Positions 43,427 to 55,694 of a stretch of 64,000 nucleotides of DNA are shown here, in pieces. A program made the position numbers and the translations under genes. Numbering within the stretch: the first letter of the stretch is position 1; each line of letters starts with the position of its first letter. The notes beneath the pieces were generated by a model. It ran no database searches, was not told where the DNA came from, and saw only the letters and a list, made by a program, of their open reading frames with translations. Source of the stretch: Psychrobacillus sp. FSL K6-2836 (GTDB taxonomy: Bacteria > Bacillota > Bacilli > Bacillales_A > Planococcaceae); NCBI RefSeq assembly GCF_038003085.1, contig NZ_JBBOOM010000001.1:930001-994000 (forward strand), in the 5' to 3' direction.

Positions 43427-45115
43427 TTATATGACAAATTTAGTGCTTGATTTTTCCAAAATAATTGCTTCTTCACTTACATCATTTATCAATTTAGAAA
43501 GCATTTCGATTGTTTGAACATTCGATAAAAGCATGTCTTCTGTATATTCCATTTGCGCTGTGTTAGATTCAATTGATTCTATCAATGCAAATATGAGTCT
43601 CTCAGAAGTATTCTTTTCTTCTTCAATAGTTAAAATGGAATCTTTCATATGATCATTTTGATTTTTGGAATCTCGTATATAAGTTACTATTTTATCCATT
43701 TTATGATGCAGCATCTCAAACGTTGCTGCATTATTTTTGGATGTAGACAGACCGTCAGCAAATACATTCGCCATCTGAGTACCTTGTTGCGTAATGGAAT
43801 TTGATATTTGGTGAATTGTATTAGCTGTTCGAGACACTTCATCTGCTAGTTTTTTTACTTCTTCTGCCACAACTGCAAATCCTTTTCCATGTTCACCTGA
43901 TCTAGCCGCCTCAATACCAGCATTCAATGCCAATAGGTTTGTTTGCTTTGAGATCGTTTGAACGATTGTTGTCATTCGTGCAATTTCCTCCGTCCGGTCT
44001 TGGAGTAATTTTCTTTCTTGATCCGCTTCTTTAAATAATGACCGTAATTTTGCTGATTCTCCAGCGGCATTTTTCAATGCCAATGTACTTTCATCAGCCA
44101 TTTGTACAGCAATAGTGGAATACTCGTTCAGTTCAATTACCTTTTCTGTCACTTCACCGAAAGTACGGGAGAATTCATCTAAAAAGGAGCGGATACCGAT
44201 AGATGCTTCTTTTTGCTTTAGCATGCTTCCACTCGTTTCATGAATAGCTAGTTTGACAGTATTTGTGCTATCTACTGTATTAGTGGAATACTCTTTTAGC
44301 TCCGCACTATTTCCACTTAGGTTCTCGGCAGCATGTTTAATCGTTTTTACGATGGCTATTAGATTTCCTCGCATCTCATTCATCGCACGTGATACTTCCC
44401 CAATTTCATCATTCGACGAAATTTGTAAAGGTTGACTATTCAAATTCCCTTCAGATATATCTCTTGCAGATAAAACTACTTGTGCTAACTGAGTCTTAAT
44501 TTGTCGATTTGTCATTAACACTAAAGCAAGTGATAGTAAGCCAGCTATTAGAAAAGCAGCAACTACAATAACAATGGTATTTTTCTGGCTCTCGGACATT
44601 TCTTCTATTAAAAGCTGTCTTTCCTCAGATTCATGTTGTCTAGTTTCTTCTAGCATTATTGTCAAGCTAGTATATTTATCATTGATCGACTTTAGTTGTC
44701 TTCGTTTTGCGACATTTTCTTTGTTAATAACCGATTCCTTTAGATTATTCTCGTATGTAATTTGAATTGATTGTAAGGTTTCTGAGAAAGTTTTCCAATC
44801 TGCATAGGGCATTTGCGCACTTGCCGAATTTAGTAGATTTGCTAGACTATCTTTTTTTGCTTCATAATCTTTGTCGAATTCTTCTAACGGGTCTCCTGCG
44901 AAATGAGAAATGGCAATGTATAAACTCGCTACTTCCGATCGCATAATATCTGCACTTTCGACATTTTGTGATGAAATTTCCATATCATCAGCTATTTCTT
45001 GGTTGTGAACTACTTGGATGATCAATAAAACAGTCATCATACCAAATAAGATAAAGGAACTAAAAATTGCTATTAAATACTTCATTCGCAGTGGAATTGC
45101 AGACCATTTTTTCAT
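43427..45115 (-). CDS. Methyl-accepting chemotaxis protein with 4-helix-bundle-like sensor
   Basis: A 562-residue chemoreceptor. TM1 (about 10-32), an extracellular helical sensor of about 150 residues, TM2 (about 180-202), a HAMP domain (about 203-255, [24 protein letters not shown]) and a cytoplasmic MCP domain with the tip [34 protein letters not shown] near residue 393. The ligand is unknown. The gene is monocistronic and divergent from the SDR gene. The ribosome site GGGAGG is 12 bases from the ATG, rather far. Confidence 0.88.
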   Translation of the reverse strand: MKKWSAIPLRMKYLIAIFSSFILFGMMTVLLIIQVVHNQEIADDMEISSQNVESADIMRSEVASLYIAISHFAGDPLEEFDKDYEAKKDSLANLLNSASAQMPYADWKTFSETLQSIQITYENNLKESVINKENVAKRRQLKSINDKYTSLTIMLEETRQHESEERQLLIEEMSESQKNTIVIVVAAFLIAGLLSLALVLMTNRQIKTQLAQVVLSARDISEGNLNSQPLQISSNDEIGEVSRAMNEMRGNLIAIVKTIKHAAENLSGNSAELKEYSTNTVDSTNTVKLAIHETSGSMLKQKEASIGIRSFLDEFSRTFGEVTEKVIELNEYSTIAVQMADESTLALKNAAGESAKLRSLFKEADQERKLLQDRTEEIARMTTIVQTISKQTNLLALNAGIEAARSGEHGKGFAVVAEEVKKLADEVSRTANTIHQISNSITQQGTQMANVFADGLSTSKNNAATFEMLHHKMDKIVTYIRDSKNQNDHMKDSILTIEEEKNTSERLIFALIESIESNTAQMEYTEDMLLSNVQTIEMLSKLINDVSEEAIILEKSSTKFVI

Positions 45116-45260
45116 AGGTATTCCGACCTCCCACTTTGAAATATAGCATAATCCTCAAAGGAAATGAGTGTGTTTTCTGAAACTTAACATGAAATTTACA
45201 AAGACAAATCTGAAAATTCGATGTACGATAAGGGCAGTACATATAGAAAGGAAGCGGACC

Positions 45261-46052
45261 ATGGACTTAGGATTAAAAAATAAACGAGTAATTGTAACTG
45301 CATCTAGTAAAGGATTAGGGAAAGCAACAGCCCTTCAATTTGCAAAAGAAGGCGCAAAAGTAATGATATCTAGTAGAAATGAAAAAGAACTTCAGGCAAC
45401 TCTTGAGGAAATAAAAACAAATAGTGGAAACCAAGAAGTGTATTACACAATTTGTGATATGACAAAAAATAGCGATATTGAACAACTATTTAGCGAGGCA
45501 ATAGAAAAACTTGGTGGCGTTGATATTTTAGTAAATAATGTTGGTGGCCCAGTAGCTGGTGGATTTGCACAGGTGACTGATGAAGACTGGGGAGTGGCAT
45601 TTGAAAAAAATCTGCTTAGCTATATTCGCACAATTCGACTGGCACTTCCACATATGAAACAACAAAATTTCGGAAGAATCGTCAATATCTCTTCATCATC
45701 TACTAAAGAGGTGCTTGACGGTCTAATACTGTCGAATACATTCAGATTAGGGATGGTCGGATTGTCGAAAAGTATTGCTAGAGAATACGCAGAAAACAAC
45801 ATATTAATCAATACAGTAGGTCCAGGTCGAATCCAAACAGATCGTATCACAGAGTTAGACCAAATAGCTGCTAATAGAAAAGAAGTATCCATAGAGGAAG
45901 TTAGAGAAGGATTCAAGCAATTAATTCCTATTGGAAGATACGGGGAACCAGCCGAATTTGCAAATATTATCGCATTTCTATGTTCCGAAGCAAATACGTA
46001 TATGACTGGCCAAAGTTTAGTAGTCGATGGCGGTATGCTGAAGGCATTATAA
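45261..46052 (+). CDS. SDR-family oxidoreductase-like protein with substituted catalytic Tyr/Lys
   Basis: A 263-residue Rossmann-fold SDR. The nucleotide motif TASSKGLG (13-20) and NNVGG (92-96) are kept, and the serine segment NISSS is at 143-147. The expected YxxxK is replaced: aligning SNTFRLGMVGLSKSIA to the family puts Ser158 at Tyr and Arg162 at Lys. The protein thus probably binds NAD(P) but may use other chemistry or be non-catalytic; some SDR subfamilies naturally show this. The start ATG follows AAAGGAAGCGGACC. The in-frame upstream extension (31 codons) has no ribosome site. Confidence 0.85.
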   Translation: MDLGLKNKRVIVTASSKGLGKATALQFAKEGAKVMISSRNEKELQATLEEIKTNSGNQEVYYTICDMTKNSDIEQLFSEAIEKLGGVDILVNNVGGPVAGGFAQVTDEDWGVAFEKNLLSYIRTIRLALPHMKQQNFGRIVNISSSSTKEVLDGLILSNTFRLGMVGLSKSIAREYAENNILINTVGPGRIQTDRITELDQIAANRKEVSIEEVREGFKQLIPIGRYGEPAEFANIIAFLCSEANTYMTGQSLVVDGGMLKAL

Positions 46053-46066
46053 TAGAGGGAGAAGAC

Positions 46067-46320
46067 AAAAAAGAGGCTAGGACAGAACCCCAAAACAGCA
46101 TTTTTCTCTGTGAGAAAAATGCTGTTTTTTTGCTGTGCACAAAATTGATCTCCATTCCAGGGACGCTTTCCACGGGCGTGGCCTGAGCCTGTAGTCTCAG
46201 GCGTCACGCTATTCCCGTAGGAGTCGCCCTTCCATTTCAATCAATTTTATTAAATATCCATTATTTAGTAAAGGTTTCTCCTTATCCAATAAAATTTCTA
46301 CTTCTGTCCCAGCTTCTTTT
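46067..46320. repeat. GGACAGAA-bounded inverted-repeat element enclosing an E repeat
   Basis: AAAAAAGAGGCTAGGACAGA at 46067 and its inverted counterpart TTCTGTCCCAGCTTCTTTTT near 46302-46321 bound the gap between the SDR and VOC genes. Inside are a terminator (46094-46131) and a minus-oriented E repeat (46146-46244, GGACGCTTTCCACGGGCGTG and GTAGGAGTCGCCCTTCC). The right end abuts the stop codon of the VOC gene. Confidence 0.6.
46094..46132 (+). terminator. Terminator of the SDR gene
   Basis: A 15-bp perfect stem AACAGCATTTTTCTC with its complement around TGT, followed by more than six Ts. Confidence 0.85.
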
Positions 46321-47168
46321 TATTTTATAGTTAATTTTATTTTATTTTGTGAAGGATCTTGTACTATAAATACTCCATTATCTTCTGATACATCAGATCC
46401 GATTTCTTGGACATTAGTAATTGCAGTTTGTAGCTCTTCGTTTGTTGGATAAATTACTGTGAATGCCTTTAGTCCAACTACATTTTCTGGTGTAGGAGGA
46501 GCGCCGACTCCAGCCCATGTATTTAAACCAATATGGTGATGGTATTTACCTGCCCCCATAAATAATGCGCCAGGATAATTAGGAGTCATAACATCAAAAC
46601 CTAATGCTTGGTAAAATTTCTTCGTTGCATCCAGTTCTCCGACATGTAAATGTATATGTCCCATTACAGTCCCTGATGGTAGTCCATTCCACGGAGTACT
46701 TGCACCTTCCGCTAAAATACTTTGCGCATCGATTTGTAGCGTGGCCATTTCAACGTATTCATTTTCCCATTTCCACTCAGAATCTGGACGGTCACTATAT
46801 ATTTCGATTCCATTTCCGTCTGGATCATTTAAGTATAGTGCTTCACTAACTAAGTGATCTCCTGCTCCAATACGAATATTAATCTCTGCGAAGTGTCTTA
46901 AAATAGCACCTAAATCAGCACGTGTCGGTAATAATAATGCGTAATGGTATAAGCCAGCTGTCTTTTGCTGAGTTGGCAAAATGTTCGCCGGTTGCTCAAT
47001 AGAAAGAAGTGCTGTCTCACCATCGGCAGTAAGATAAATTTTTTCCGCTTGCTGCTCTAGTATTTTGAAGCCTATGATATTTTCGTAAAATTCTAGTGAG
47101 CGCTTAAGATCTACTACTTTTAACTCTACTAATTCTACAAATGTGTTTGGTTTATTATGATATTTCAT
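46320..47168 (-). CDS. CatE-like VOC (glyoxalase/extradiol dioxygenase) protein
   Basis: A 282-residue protein with two tandem VOC modules (about 8-130 and 165-280). The N-terminal half has VELVELKVVDLKRSLEFYEN and NDPDGNGIEIYSDRP; the C-terminal half has GHIHLHVGELDATKKFYQALGF and KYHHHIGLNTWAG. Metal ligands expected in the C-terminal module, His in HIHLHV and in HHHIGLNTW, are present, like B. subtilis CatE (catechol 2,3-dioxygenase). The substrate is not certain. A phased AATCGCA/GCAAC array starts about 105 bp upstream. Confidence 0.8.
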   Translation of the reverse strand: MKYHNKPNTFVELVELKVVDLKRSLEFYENIIGFKILEQQAEKIYLTADGETALLSIEQPANILPTQQKTAGLYHYALLLPTRADLGAILRHFAEINIRIGAGDHLVSEALYLNDPDGNGIEIYSDRPDSEWKWENEYVEMATLQIDAQSILAEGASTPWNGLPSGTVMGHIHLHVGELDATKKFYQALGFDVMTPNYPGALFMGAGKYHHHIGLNTWAGVGAPPTPENVVGLKAFTVIYPTNEELQTAITNVQEIGSDVSEDNGVFIVQDPSQNKIKLTIK

Positions 47169-47272
47169 GTGAATTCCTCCATTTGATTTATAGGTTACTT
47201 TTCGTAAGTAATTATATTTTAGTTACCTAACAAAGTCAAGTGATGAGTTTAAGGTATGTCGAGGGAATGGTG

Positions 47273-47323
47273 AATCACAAGGTCTTCGTGTGGAATCGCA
47301 AATAGATGGGATAGAATCGCTAC
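47273..47323 (+). repeat. Short 21-bp phased AATCGCA array (3 sites)
   Basis: AATCACAA, AATCGCAA and AATCGCTA start at 47273, 47294 and 47315, two exact 21-bp steps. The same word forms the array at 59948-60132. It directly precedes the large GCAAC array. Confidence 0.65.
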
Positions 47324-47355
47324 ATTTTTGGACGTTGAGGAAGCAATATAATTTT

Positions 47356-48325
47356 GCGCAACTTACTGGGGCTTATACGCAACATTATCCCCTGTTCTCG
47401 CAACATCCGGGTGCCTTTACGCAACATTTCCGCACTTTTAAGCAACGTTTTCGGTTTGCGCAACTTACTATTCCGTATGCGCAACATTATCCTCTGTTCT
47501 CGCAACATCCGGGTGCCTTTACGCAACCTTTCCGGGTGTTGGCGCAACGTTTTTGATTTGCGCAACTTGCTATTCCGTATACGCAACATTATCCCCTGTT
47601 CTCGCAACATCCGAGTGCGTTTACTCAACATTTCTGCACGTTTAAGCAACATTTTCGATTTGCGCAACTTGCTATTCCGTATGCACAACATTATCCTCTG
47701 TTCTCGCAACATCCGAGTGCGTTTACGCAACGGTTCAGCACGTTTAAGCAACGTTTTCGGTTTGCACAACTTACTATTCCGTATGCGCAACATTATCCTC
47801 TGTTCTCGCAACATCCGAGTTCGTTTACGCAACATTTTCGCACTTTTAAGCAACGTTTTCGGTTTGCGCAACTTGCTATTCCGTATGCGCAACATTATCC
47901 TCTGTTCTCGCAACATCAGGATGCGTTTACGCAACATTTCCGCACTTTTAAGCAACGTTTTTGGTTTGCGCGACTTACTATTCCGTATGCGCAACATTAT
48001 CCCCTGATCTCGCAACATCCGAGTTCGTTTACGCAACGGTTCCGCACGTTTAAGCAATGTTTTCGGTTTGCGCAACTTACTATTCCGTATGCGCAACATT
48101 ATCCCCTGATCTCACAACATCCGAGTGCGTTTACGCAACATTTCCGCACGTTTAAGCAACATTTTCGGTTTGCGCAACTTACTATTCCGTATGCGCAACA
48201 TTATCCCCTGTTCTCGCAACATCCGAGTGCGTTTACGCAACATTTCCGCACGTTTAAGCAACGTTTTCGGTTTGCGCAACTTACTATTCCGTATGCGCAA
48301 CATTATCCTCTGTTCTCGCAACATT
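47356..48325 (+). repeat. GCAAC array: nine exact 102-bp units of 21-21-21-21-18 bp
   Basis: The unit start GCGCAACTT recurs at 47356, 47458, 47560, 47662, 47764 (GCACAACTT), 47866, 47968, 48070, 48172 and 48274, always 102 bp apart, giving nine full units and a partial tenth. Each unit has five GCAAC words followed by different filler (for example GCAACATTATCCTCTG and GCAACATCCGAGTGCG) spaced 21, 21, 21, 21 and 18 bp. There are base substitutions but no indels. Because every spacing is a multiple of 3, long open frames appear on both strands. Confidence 0.9.
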
Positions 48326-48355
48326 GTAGCTCTTTCTCCACCATTATCTTGACAC

Positions 48356-48391
48356 ATTAAAACACCACTAGCTCATTATGGCTAGTGGTGT
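48356..48391 (-). terminator. Terminator at the end of the ilv-leu-ilvA cluster
   Basis: An 11-bp perfect stem (ACACCACTAGC 48362-48372 with 48381-48391) and 8-nt loop. TTTTAATG follows on the minus strand. Confidence 0.75.
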
Positions 48392-48399
48392 CCTTCGTG

Positions 48400-49329
48400 T
48401 TATTTAGCTAGCGGCATATTCATACATAATTGTTGGCATTCGACTAGTTTACTAACATCGAAGTTGCCTCCGCTTACGATAATGCCGACATTTTGGGAGG
48501 AACCTGGAATGCGGTGATTCAATACTGCCGCTACAGCTGCGGCTGCTGCACCTTCGATAAGCGTTTTTTCTCGTTCGAGCGTGAAGAGAATGGCAGATGC
48601 AATTTCTTGCTCGCTCACAGTAATTACATCGTCCACAAATACTTGAATAATTTTCATGGTCAAATTTCCTGGTGTTTTCACGTTGATGCCTTCTGCGATT
48701 GTTTTGCCTTGGAAAGGTAGCAGTCCGTCTCCTTTTCCTTTATATGCTATGGCAATTGCCGAGGCATTGCTGGATTGTACGCCGATAACGCGGATATCAG
48801 GACGGATTGATTTGACTGCAAGGAGTGTTCCAGCTAGTAAGCCTCCCCCTCCTGCTGGCACAACAATCGTATCTAGCTCCGGTCGCTGCTGAAGCATTTC
48901 CATCGCGACGGTTGCTTGCCCTTCGATAACCGCTATATCGTCAAAAGGATGGATGAATGTTGCTCCTGTTCGGAGTTGTTCCTCACGGGCAGCAATATAA
49001 GCTTCATCGAAATTTTGACCGACTAGTTTGACGGTTGCGCCGTACCCTTTAGTAGCATTTACTTTTGAAACGGGTGTTCCAAGCGGCATGAAAATCGTGA
49101 CTGGTACATTTCGTGCTTTTCCAGCAAAAGCAACACCTTGCGCATGATTACCGGCAGAGGCTGCGATTAATCCTTTGGCACACTCTGCTTCGCTAAGTTG
49201 AGATACTTTATTCATAGCGCCTCTAATTTTAAATGACCCAGTTTTTTGCAGGTTTTCTAATTTCAAAAACACATTTTTCTCGGTCATTTTATTGAATGTG
49301 GCCGATCTTTTACACGGTGTGCGATGCAC
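48400..49329 (-). CDS. ilvA: Threonine dehydratase (short, TdcB-like); 5' end apparently frameshifted
   Basis: A PLP-dependent threonine ammonia-lyase making 2-oxobutanoate for isoleucine synthesis. The PLP lysine is in GSFKIRGAMNKV, the phosphate loop is VPAGGGGLLAG and SAGNHAQGVA is intact. The C-terminal regulatory ACT-like domain of long IlvA is absent. The frame continues upstream of the first possible start (GTG at 49329) as NSYDTVGLYRASEKVAEF, which looks like the family's first helix but has no in-frame start. A good ribosome site plus ATG (AGGAG, ATG at 49397) lies in another frame; one extra base in the nearby T or G run would join them. Either a real frameshift or a sequence error. 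Confidence 0.8.
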   Translation of the reverse strand: MHRTPCKRSATFNKMTEKNVFLKLENLQKTGSFKIRGAMNKVSQLSEAECAKGLIAASAGNHAQGVAFAGKARNVPVTIFMPLGTPVSKVNATKGYGATVKLVGQNFDEAYIAAREEQLRTGATFIHPFDDIAVIEGQATVAMEMLQQRPELDTIVVPAGGGGLLAGTLLAVKSIRPDIRVIGVQSSNASAIAIAYKGKGDGLLPFQGKTIAEGINVKTPGNLTMKIIQVFVDDVITVSEQEIASAILFTLEREKTLIEGAAAAAVAAVLNHRIPGSSQNVGIIVSGGNFDVSKLVECQQLCMNMPLAK

Positions 49330-49432
49330 GAACTCCGCTACTTTTTCAGATGCACGATATAAACCTACAGTGTCGTATGAATTCCCAACAAAACCATCTC
49401 CTAATTAGCTATTTTTTTTAAAACTCAATTGT

Positions 49433-50014
49433 TTATGCTTGAGCTACTTTGTCTTCATAAGCTTTTATTTTATCCTCATATTGGAAGGTTAACGAAATTT
49501 CGTCCCATCCATTTAAAAGCATTTTCTTTTGGTACGGATCGATGTCAAATGAATATACAACACCGTCAGCACCTGTTACCGTTTGAGCTTCTAGATTAAC
49601 TGCCACATTATATACTTCTTTGCTTAGCAATGCTTCCACTTCATCCACCGATAGCTTAATCGGCAAAATACCGTTTTTCATGCAGTTATTATAGAAGATA
49701 TCCGCAAAGCTTGGTGCAATGACTACTCGGAAGCCATAATCCAAAATGGACCAAGGTGCATGCTCACGAGAGGAACCACAGCCAAAATTGTCATGTGCTA
49801 CTAAAATAGTAGAATCTTTATAGCGTTCATCGTTTAATACGAAGTCTTTAATAGGCTCATCATTTGCATCGAAGCGCCAGTGGTAAAATAGGTATTTACC
49901 GAATCCAGTGCGTTCAATACGTTTTAAAAATTCTTTTGAGATAATTTGATCTGTGTCGACATTTTTTTGATTTAAAGGGGTTATGATACTTTTGATTTCA
50001 TTGATAGGCTCCAC
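49433..50014 (-). CDS. leuD: 3-isopropylmalate dehydratase small subunit
   Basis: A 193-residue LeuD. NVDTDQIISKEFLKR near residue 19 and DNFGCGSSREHAPWSI near residue 76 are the family hallmarks of the swivel domain. With LeuC it converts 2-isopropylmalate to 3-isopropylmalate in leucine synthesis. The start is a GTG behind AAGGAGGAAATCCA, 12 bp after the leuC stop. Confidence 0.96.
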   Translation of the reverse strand: MEPINEIKSIITPLNQKNVDTDQIISKEFLKRIERTGFGKYLFYHWRFDANDEPIKDFVLNDERYKDSTILVAHDNFGCGSSREHAPWSILDYGFRVVIAPSFADIFYNNCMKNGILPIKLSVDEVEALLSKEVYNVAVNLEAQTVTGADGVVYSFDIDPYQKKMLLNGWDEISLTFQYEDKIKAYEDKVAQA

Positions 50015-50026
50015 TGGATTTCCTCC

Positions 50027-51436
50027 TTATGCATTTACTAGTCCAAATTTTCGAATATCTACAATGTGACCTTCAATTGCGGCAGCTGCTGCCATTGCTG
50101 GGCTCATCAGATGCGTTCTGGAACCAGCTCCTTGACGACCTTCAAAGTTTCTGTTGGAAGTAGATGCGCAGTGCTCTCCTGCTGGAACGATATCATCATT
50201 CATCGCTAGGCACATACTGCAGCCTGATTCGCGCCATTCAAATCCAGCTTCAAGGAATACTTGGTCGATACCTTCTTGCTCTGCTTGTTTTTTAACCGTT
50301 TGTGATCCAGGAACGACAATTGCGGTTACGTTTGGATGTACTTTGCGACCTGCAATTACGTTTGCTGCTGTGCGAAGATCACTTAGACGTGCATTTGTAC
50401 AGGAACCGATAAATACATTTGATATCGCAATGTCCTCTAACGGCATCCCTTGGTCTAGCCCCATGTAAGCAAGTGCTTTTTCATGTGCTTGCTGATCGCT
50501 TGTTTCCACAAAATCGGATGTGAACGGGATATTTTGCGATACACCAGAGCCCATGGAAGGATTTGTACCCCATGTTACAAATGGTTCGATTTCATCTGTA
50601 GATATTTCTACAGTTTTATCGTAGGTAGCACCTTCGTCAGTTGCTAAAGCTAACCAACGTGCTGCTTCTTTTTCAAAAGCTACCCCTGAAGGTACATGCT
50701 CACGACCTCGAAGGAATTCAACAGTCGTCTCATCCGGACTGATCAAACCTGCACGAGCCCCTGCTTCAATCGACATATTACAAATGGTCATACGCTCTTC
50801 CATTGATAGTTTACGAATCGCTTCGCCTGTATATTCCACGATGTAACCTGTACCCATATCGATACCAAACTTCGAAATAATCGCTAAAATAATATCTTTT
50901 GCAGCTACACCATATCCAAGCTCACCTGTCACTTTAATCTGCATTGTTTTCGGTTTAGCCTGCCAAAGTGTTTGTGTAGAAAGAACATGCTCTACCTCAC
51001 TAGTACCGATACCAAAAGCAATTGCACCAAATGCACCATGTGTAGAAGTATGACTGTCTCCACAAACAATCGTTTTACCAGGCTGAGTTAAGCCAAGCTC
51101 TGGTCCGATAATGTGTACAATTCCTTGGTCAGGATGGTCCATATTGGCAAGTGGAACACCAAATTCTTCACAGTTTTGTTGAAGTGTTGAGATTTGCTTA
51201 CGGGCGATAACGTCTTTAATCTGTTCTCTATTACGAGTTGGTACGTTATGATCCATCGTTGCATAACATAGATCCGGCCGGCGAACCTTGCGATTATTTA
51301 GTCGTAACCCTTCAAAAGCTTGCGGAGATGTCACCTCATGGAGTAAGTGTAAATCGATATAGAGAAGGTCTGGTTTACCTTCTTCCTCGTACACAATATG
51401 TTCATCCCAAATTTTCTCAATAATCGTTTTTGCCAT
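50027..51436 (-). CDS. leuC: 3-isopropylmalate dehydratase large subunit
   Basis: A 469-residue aconitase-superfamily protein. The three [4Fe-4S] cysteines are visible in FIGSCTNAR and in [23 protein letters not shown] near residue 130 is also typical. It partners with LeuD immediately downstream. The start ATG follows GGAGAGGGACTAA. Confidence 0.97.
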   Translation of the reverse strand: MAKTIIEKIWDEHIVYEEEGKPDLLYIDLHLLHEVTSPQAFEGLRLNNRKVRRPDLCYATMDHNVPTRNREQIKDVIARKQISTLQQNCEEFGVPLANMDHPDQGIVHIIGPELGLTQPGKTIVCGDSHTSTHGAFGAIAFGIGTSEVEHVLSTQTLWQAKPKTMQIKVTGELGYGVAAKDIILAIISKFGIDMGTGYIVEYTGEAIRKLSMEERMTICNMSIEAGARAGLISPDETTVEFLRGREHVPSGVAFEKEAARWLALATDEGATYDKTVEISTDEIEPFVTWGTNPSMGSGVSQNIPFTSDFVETSDQQAHEKALAYMGLDQGMPLEDIAISNVFIGSCTNARLSDLRTAANVIAGRKVHPNVTAIVVPGSQTVKKQAEQEGIDQVFLEAGFEWRESGCSMCLAMNDDIVPAGEHCASTSNRNFEGRQGAGSRTHLMSPAMAAAAAIEGHIVDIRKFGLVNA

Positions 51437-51455
51437 TTAGTCCCTCTCCTTTTGG

Positions 51456-52556
51456 TTAGACATAAGAAAACATAATACTATCTGATACAAATTCTGAGTC
51501 TAATTCTTCGATCACTTTTGCAGTCCATTCCGTAGTAGAAAGAACTCGTTTCCCTTTTATTTGAAGGTCACTTGTAAAATTACCGTCATTTAATACATTA
51601 AATACTGCTTCTTCAATAGCTGCCGCTTCCGTTTCCATTTGGAACGCTTCACGCAGCATCATAGCTGTTGAAAGAATAGTTGCAGCTGGGTTTGCTTTGT
51701 TTTGACCAGCAATATCCGGAGCAGAGCCATGGACTGGTTCGTATAAACCAAAGCCATCCTCACGTGTACTTGCCGAAGGAAGCATTCCTAAGGAACCAGT
51801 TATTACGGATGCCTCATCACTTAAAATGTCCCCAAACATATTTTCCGTTACAATTACGTCAAATGAATCTGGTTTCGTGATTAACTTCATCGCAGTTGAA
51901 TCCACAAGCATATGCTCTACTTCTACATCCGGATAGCCTTGTTTTTTCTCTTCGACGATTTGACGCCATAATTTACTAGAATCTAGTACGTTCGCTTTAT
52001 CCACAGAAGCAAGCTTGCCACGACGACTTCTTGCTAATTGGAAAGCAGTATCCACGATTCGTTCAATTTCACCCCGTGTATAAACTAAAGTATCCACTGC
52101 ATAATCATTTGTTTTCTTACGAGGCTCAGCAAAATATAAGCCACCAGTCAATTCACGAACAATAACTAAATCTACGGATTCTGCTATTTCCTTTTTAAGA
52201 GGAGAAGCTTCTAGTAAAGCAGGAATCGCTTTTACTGGACGAATATTTGCATACAATCCAAAGTGCTTACGAATAGCTAGCAACCCTTTTTCCGGACGTA
52301 AATGAGATGGATTTTGATCCCATTTTGGCCCACCTACTGCACCTAAAAGGATGGCATCACTTTTACTACATGCATTAATAGTTTCTTCAGGAAGTGGGTT
52401 CTCACGAGCATCAATTGCCGCTCCACCGATCAATCCGTATTGCAAGTTAAACGTATGGTTATAACGTTTTGCAATAGCTTGAAGCACCTTTACCGCTGCT
52501 TCTGTTACTTCCGGCCCGATTCCATCTCCCGGTAATACCGTTATCGTTTTTTCCAT
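51456..52556 (-). CDS. leuB: 3-isopropylmalate dehydrogenase
   Basis: A 366-residue NAD-dependent dehydrogenase: ITVLPGDGIGPEV at the N-terminus, RELTGGLYFAEPR near residue 135 and PVHGSAPDIAGQNKANP near residue 279. It oxidises and decarboxylates 3-isopropylmalate to 2-oxoisocaproate. The start is set at MEKTITV, behind TGGGAG; an in-frame ATG five codons upstream overlaps that site. It lies between leuA and leuC. Confidence 0.97.
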   Translation of the reverse strand: MEKTITVLPGDGIGPEVTEAAVKVLQAIAKRYNHTFNLQYGLIGGAAIDARENPLPEETINACSKSDAILLGAVGGPKWDQNPSHLRPEKGLLAIRKHFGLYANIRPVKAIPALLEASPLKKEIAESVDLVIVRELTGGLYFAEPRKKTNDYAVDTLVYTRGEIERIVDTAFQLARSRRGKLASVDKANVLDSSKLWRQIVEEKKQGYPDVEVEHMLVDSTAMKLITKPDSFDVIVTENMFGDILSDEASVITGSLGMLPSASTREDGFGLYEPVHGSAPDIAGQNKANPAATILSTAMMLREAFQMETEAAAIEEAVFNVLNDGNFTSDLQIKGKRVLSTTEWTAKVIEELDSEFVSDSIMFSYV

Positions 52557-52585
52557 CTCATTCACTCCCATTTTTTTGTTTACAC

Positions 52586-55178
<2,593 letters not shown>

Positions 55179-55694
55179 TTATTTTAAAATGGATAACTGT
55201 GGTGTATTTACTTTTTGTGTCTCACGAACAAAGGCTGTTACGCCTGTTCTAGTAAGCTCTTTAATGCCATAAGGCTTAATCAAATCAATAAATGCATCGA
55301 TTTTTTCTGGACTACCTGTTACTTGGAATGTGACAACATTTTTCCCGGTATCAATAATAGAAGCTCGGAAAGGTTCGATGATGCTATTAATTTCTGCTCT
55401 TACAGCTGGTGGCGACACGACTTTCACGAGCGCCAGCTCTCTTACGACAATTTGTTTTTCCGTAATATCATTAACTTTTAGTACATCTACTTGTTTTTGT
55501 AGCTGCTTTAATAGCTGCTCAAGCTTCTGTTCATCCTCCACATTTACGACAAATGTCATTTTGGATATGTCCGGTTGAACTGTATGCCCTACTGTGATGC
55601 TTTCTATGTTGAACTGACGCTTCATGAGAAGGCCAGTAACACGATTGAGAACTCCGCTTTGATTTAACACGGTTACTGTGATGATTCGTTTCAT
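55179..55694 (-). CDS. ilvH: Acetolactate synthase small (regulatory) subunit
   Basis: A 171-residue ACT-domain protein starting [22 protein letters not shown], with a second conserved C-terminal domain (ELALVKV...[10 protein letters not shown]). It binds valine and controls IlvB. The start codon overlaps the ilvB stop by four bases (ATGA). It is called ilvH or ilvN depending on species. Confidence 0.95.
   Translation of the reverse strand: MKRIITVTVLNQSGVLNRVTGLLMKRQFNIESITVGHTVQPDISKMTFVVNVEDEQKLEQLLKQLQKQVDVLKVNDITEKQIVVRELALVKVVSPPAVRAEINSIIEPFRASIIDTGKNVVTFQVTGSPEKIDAFIDLIKPYGIKELTRTGVTAFVRETQKVNTPQLSILK

Noticed and set aside
45620-46240. Minus-strand ORF of 206 codons opposite the SDR gene
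   Set aside because: It is antisense to a clear SDR gene and extends into an E repeat and terminator; no ribosome site.
47320-48357. Long open frames on both strands over the GCAAC array (basic, repetitive peptides such as MLRIRNSKLRKPKTL)
   Set aside because: They exist only because the spacings are multiples of 3; both strands are open at once, no ribosome site is present, and composition follows the repeat. The sister array with a 101-bp unit breaks its frames at every unit.
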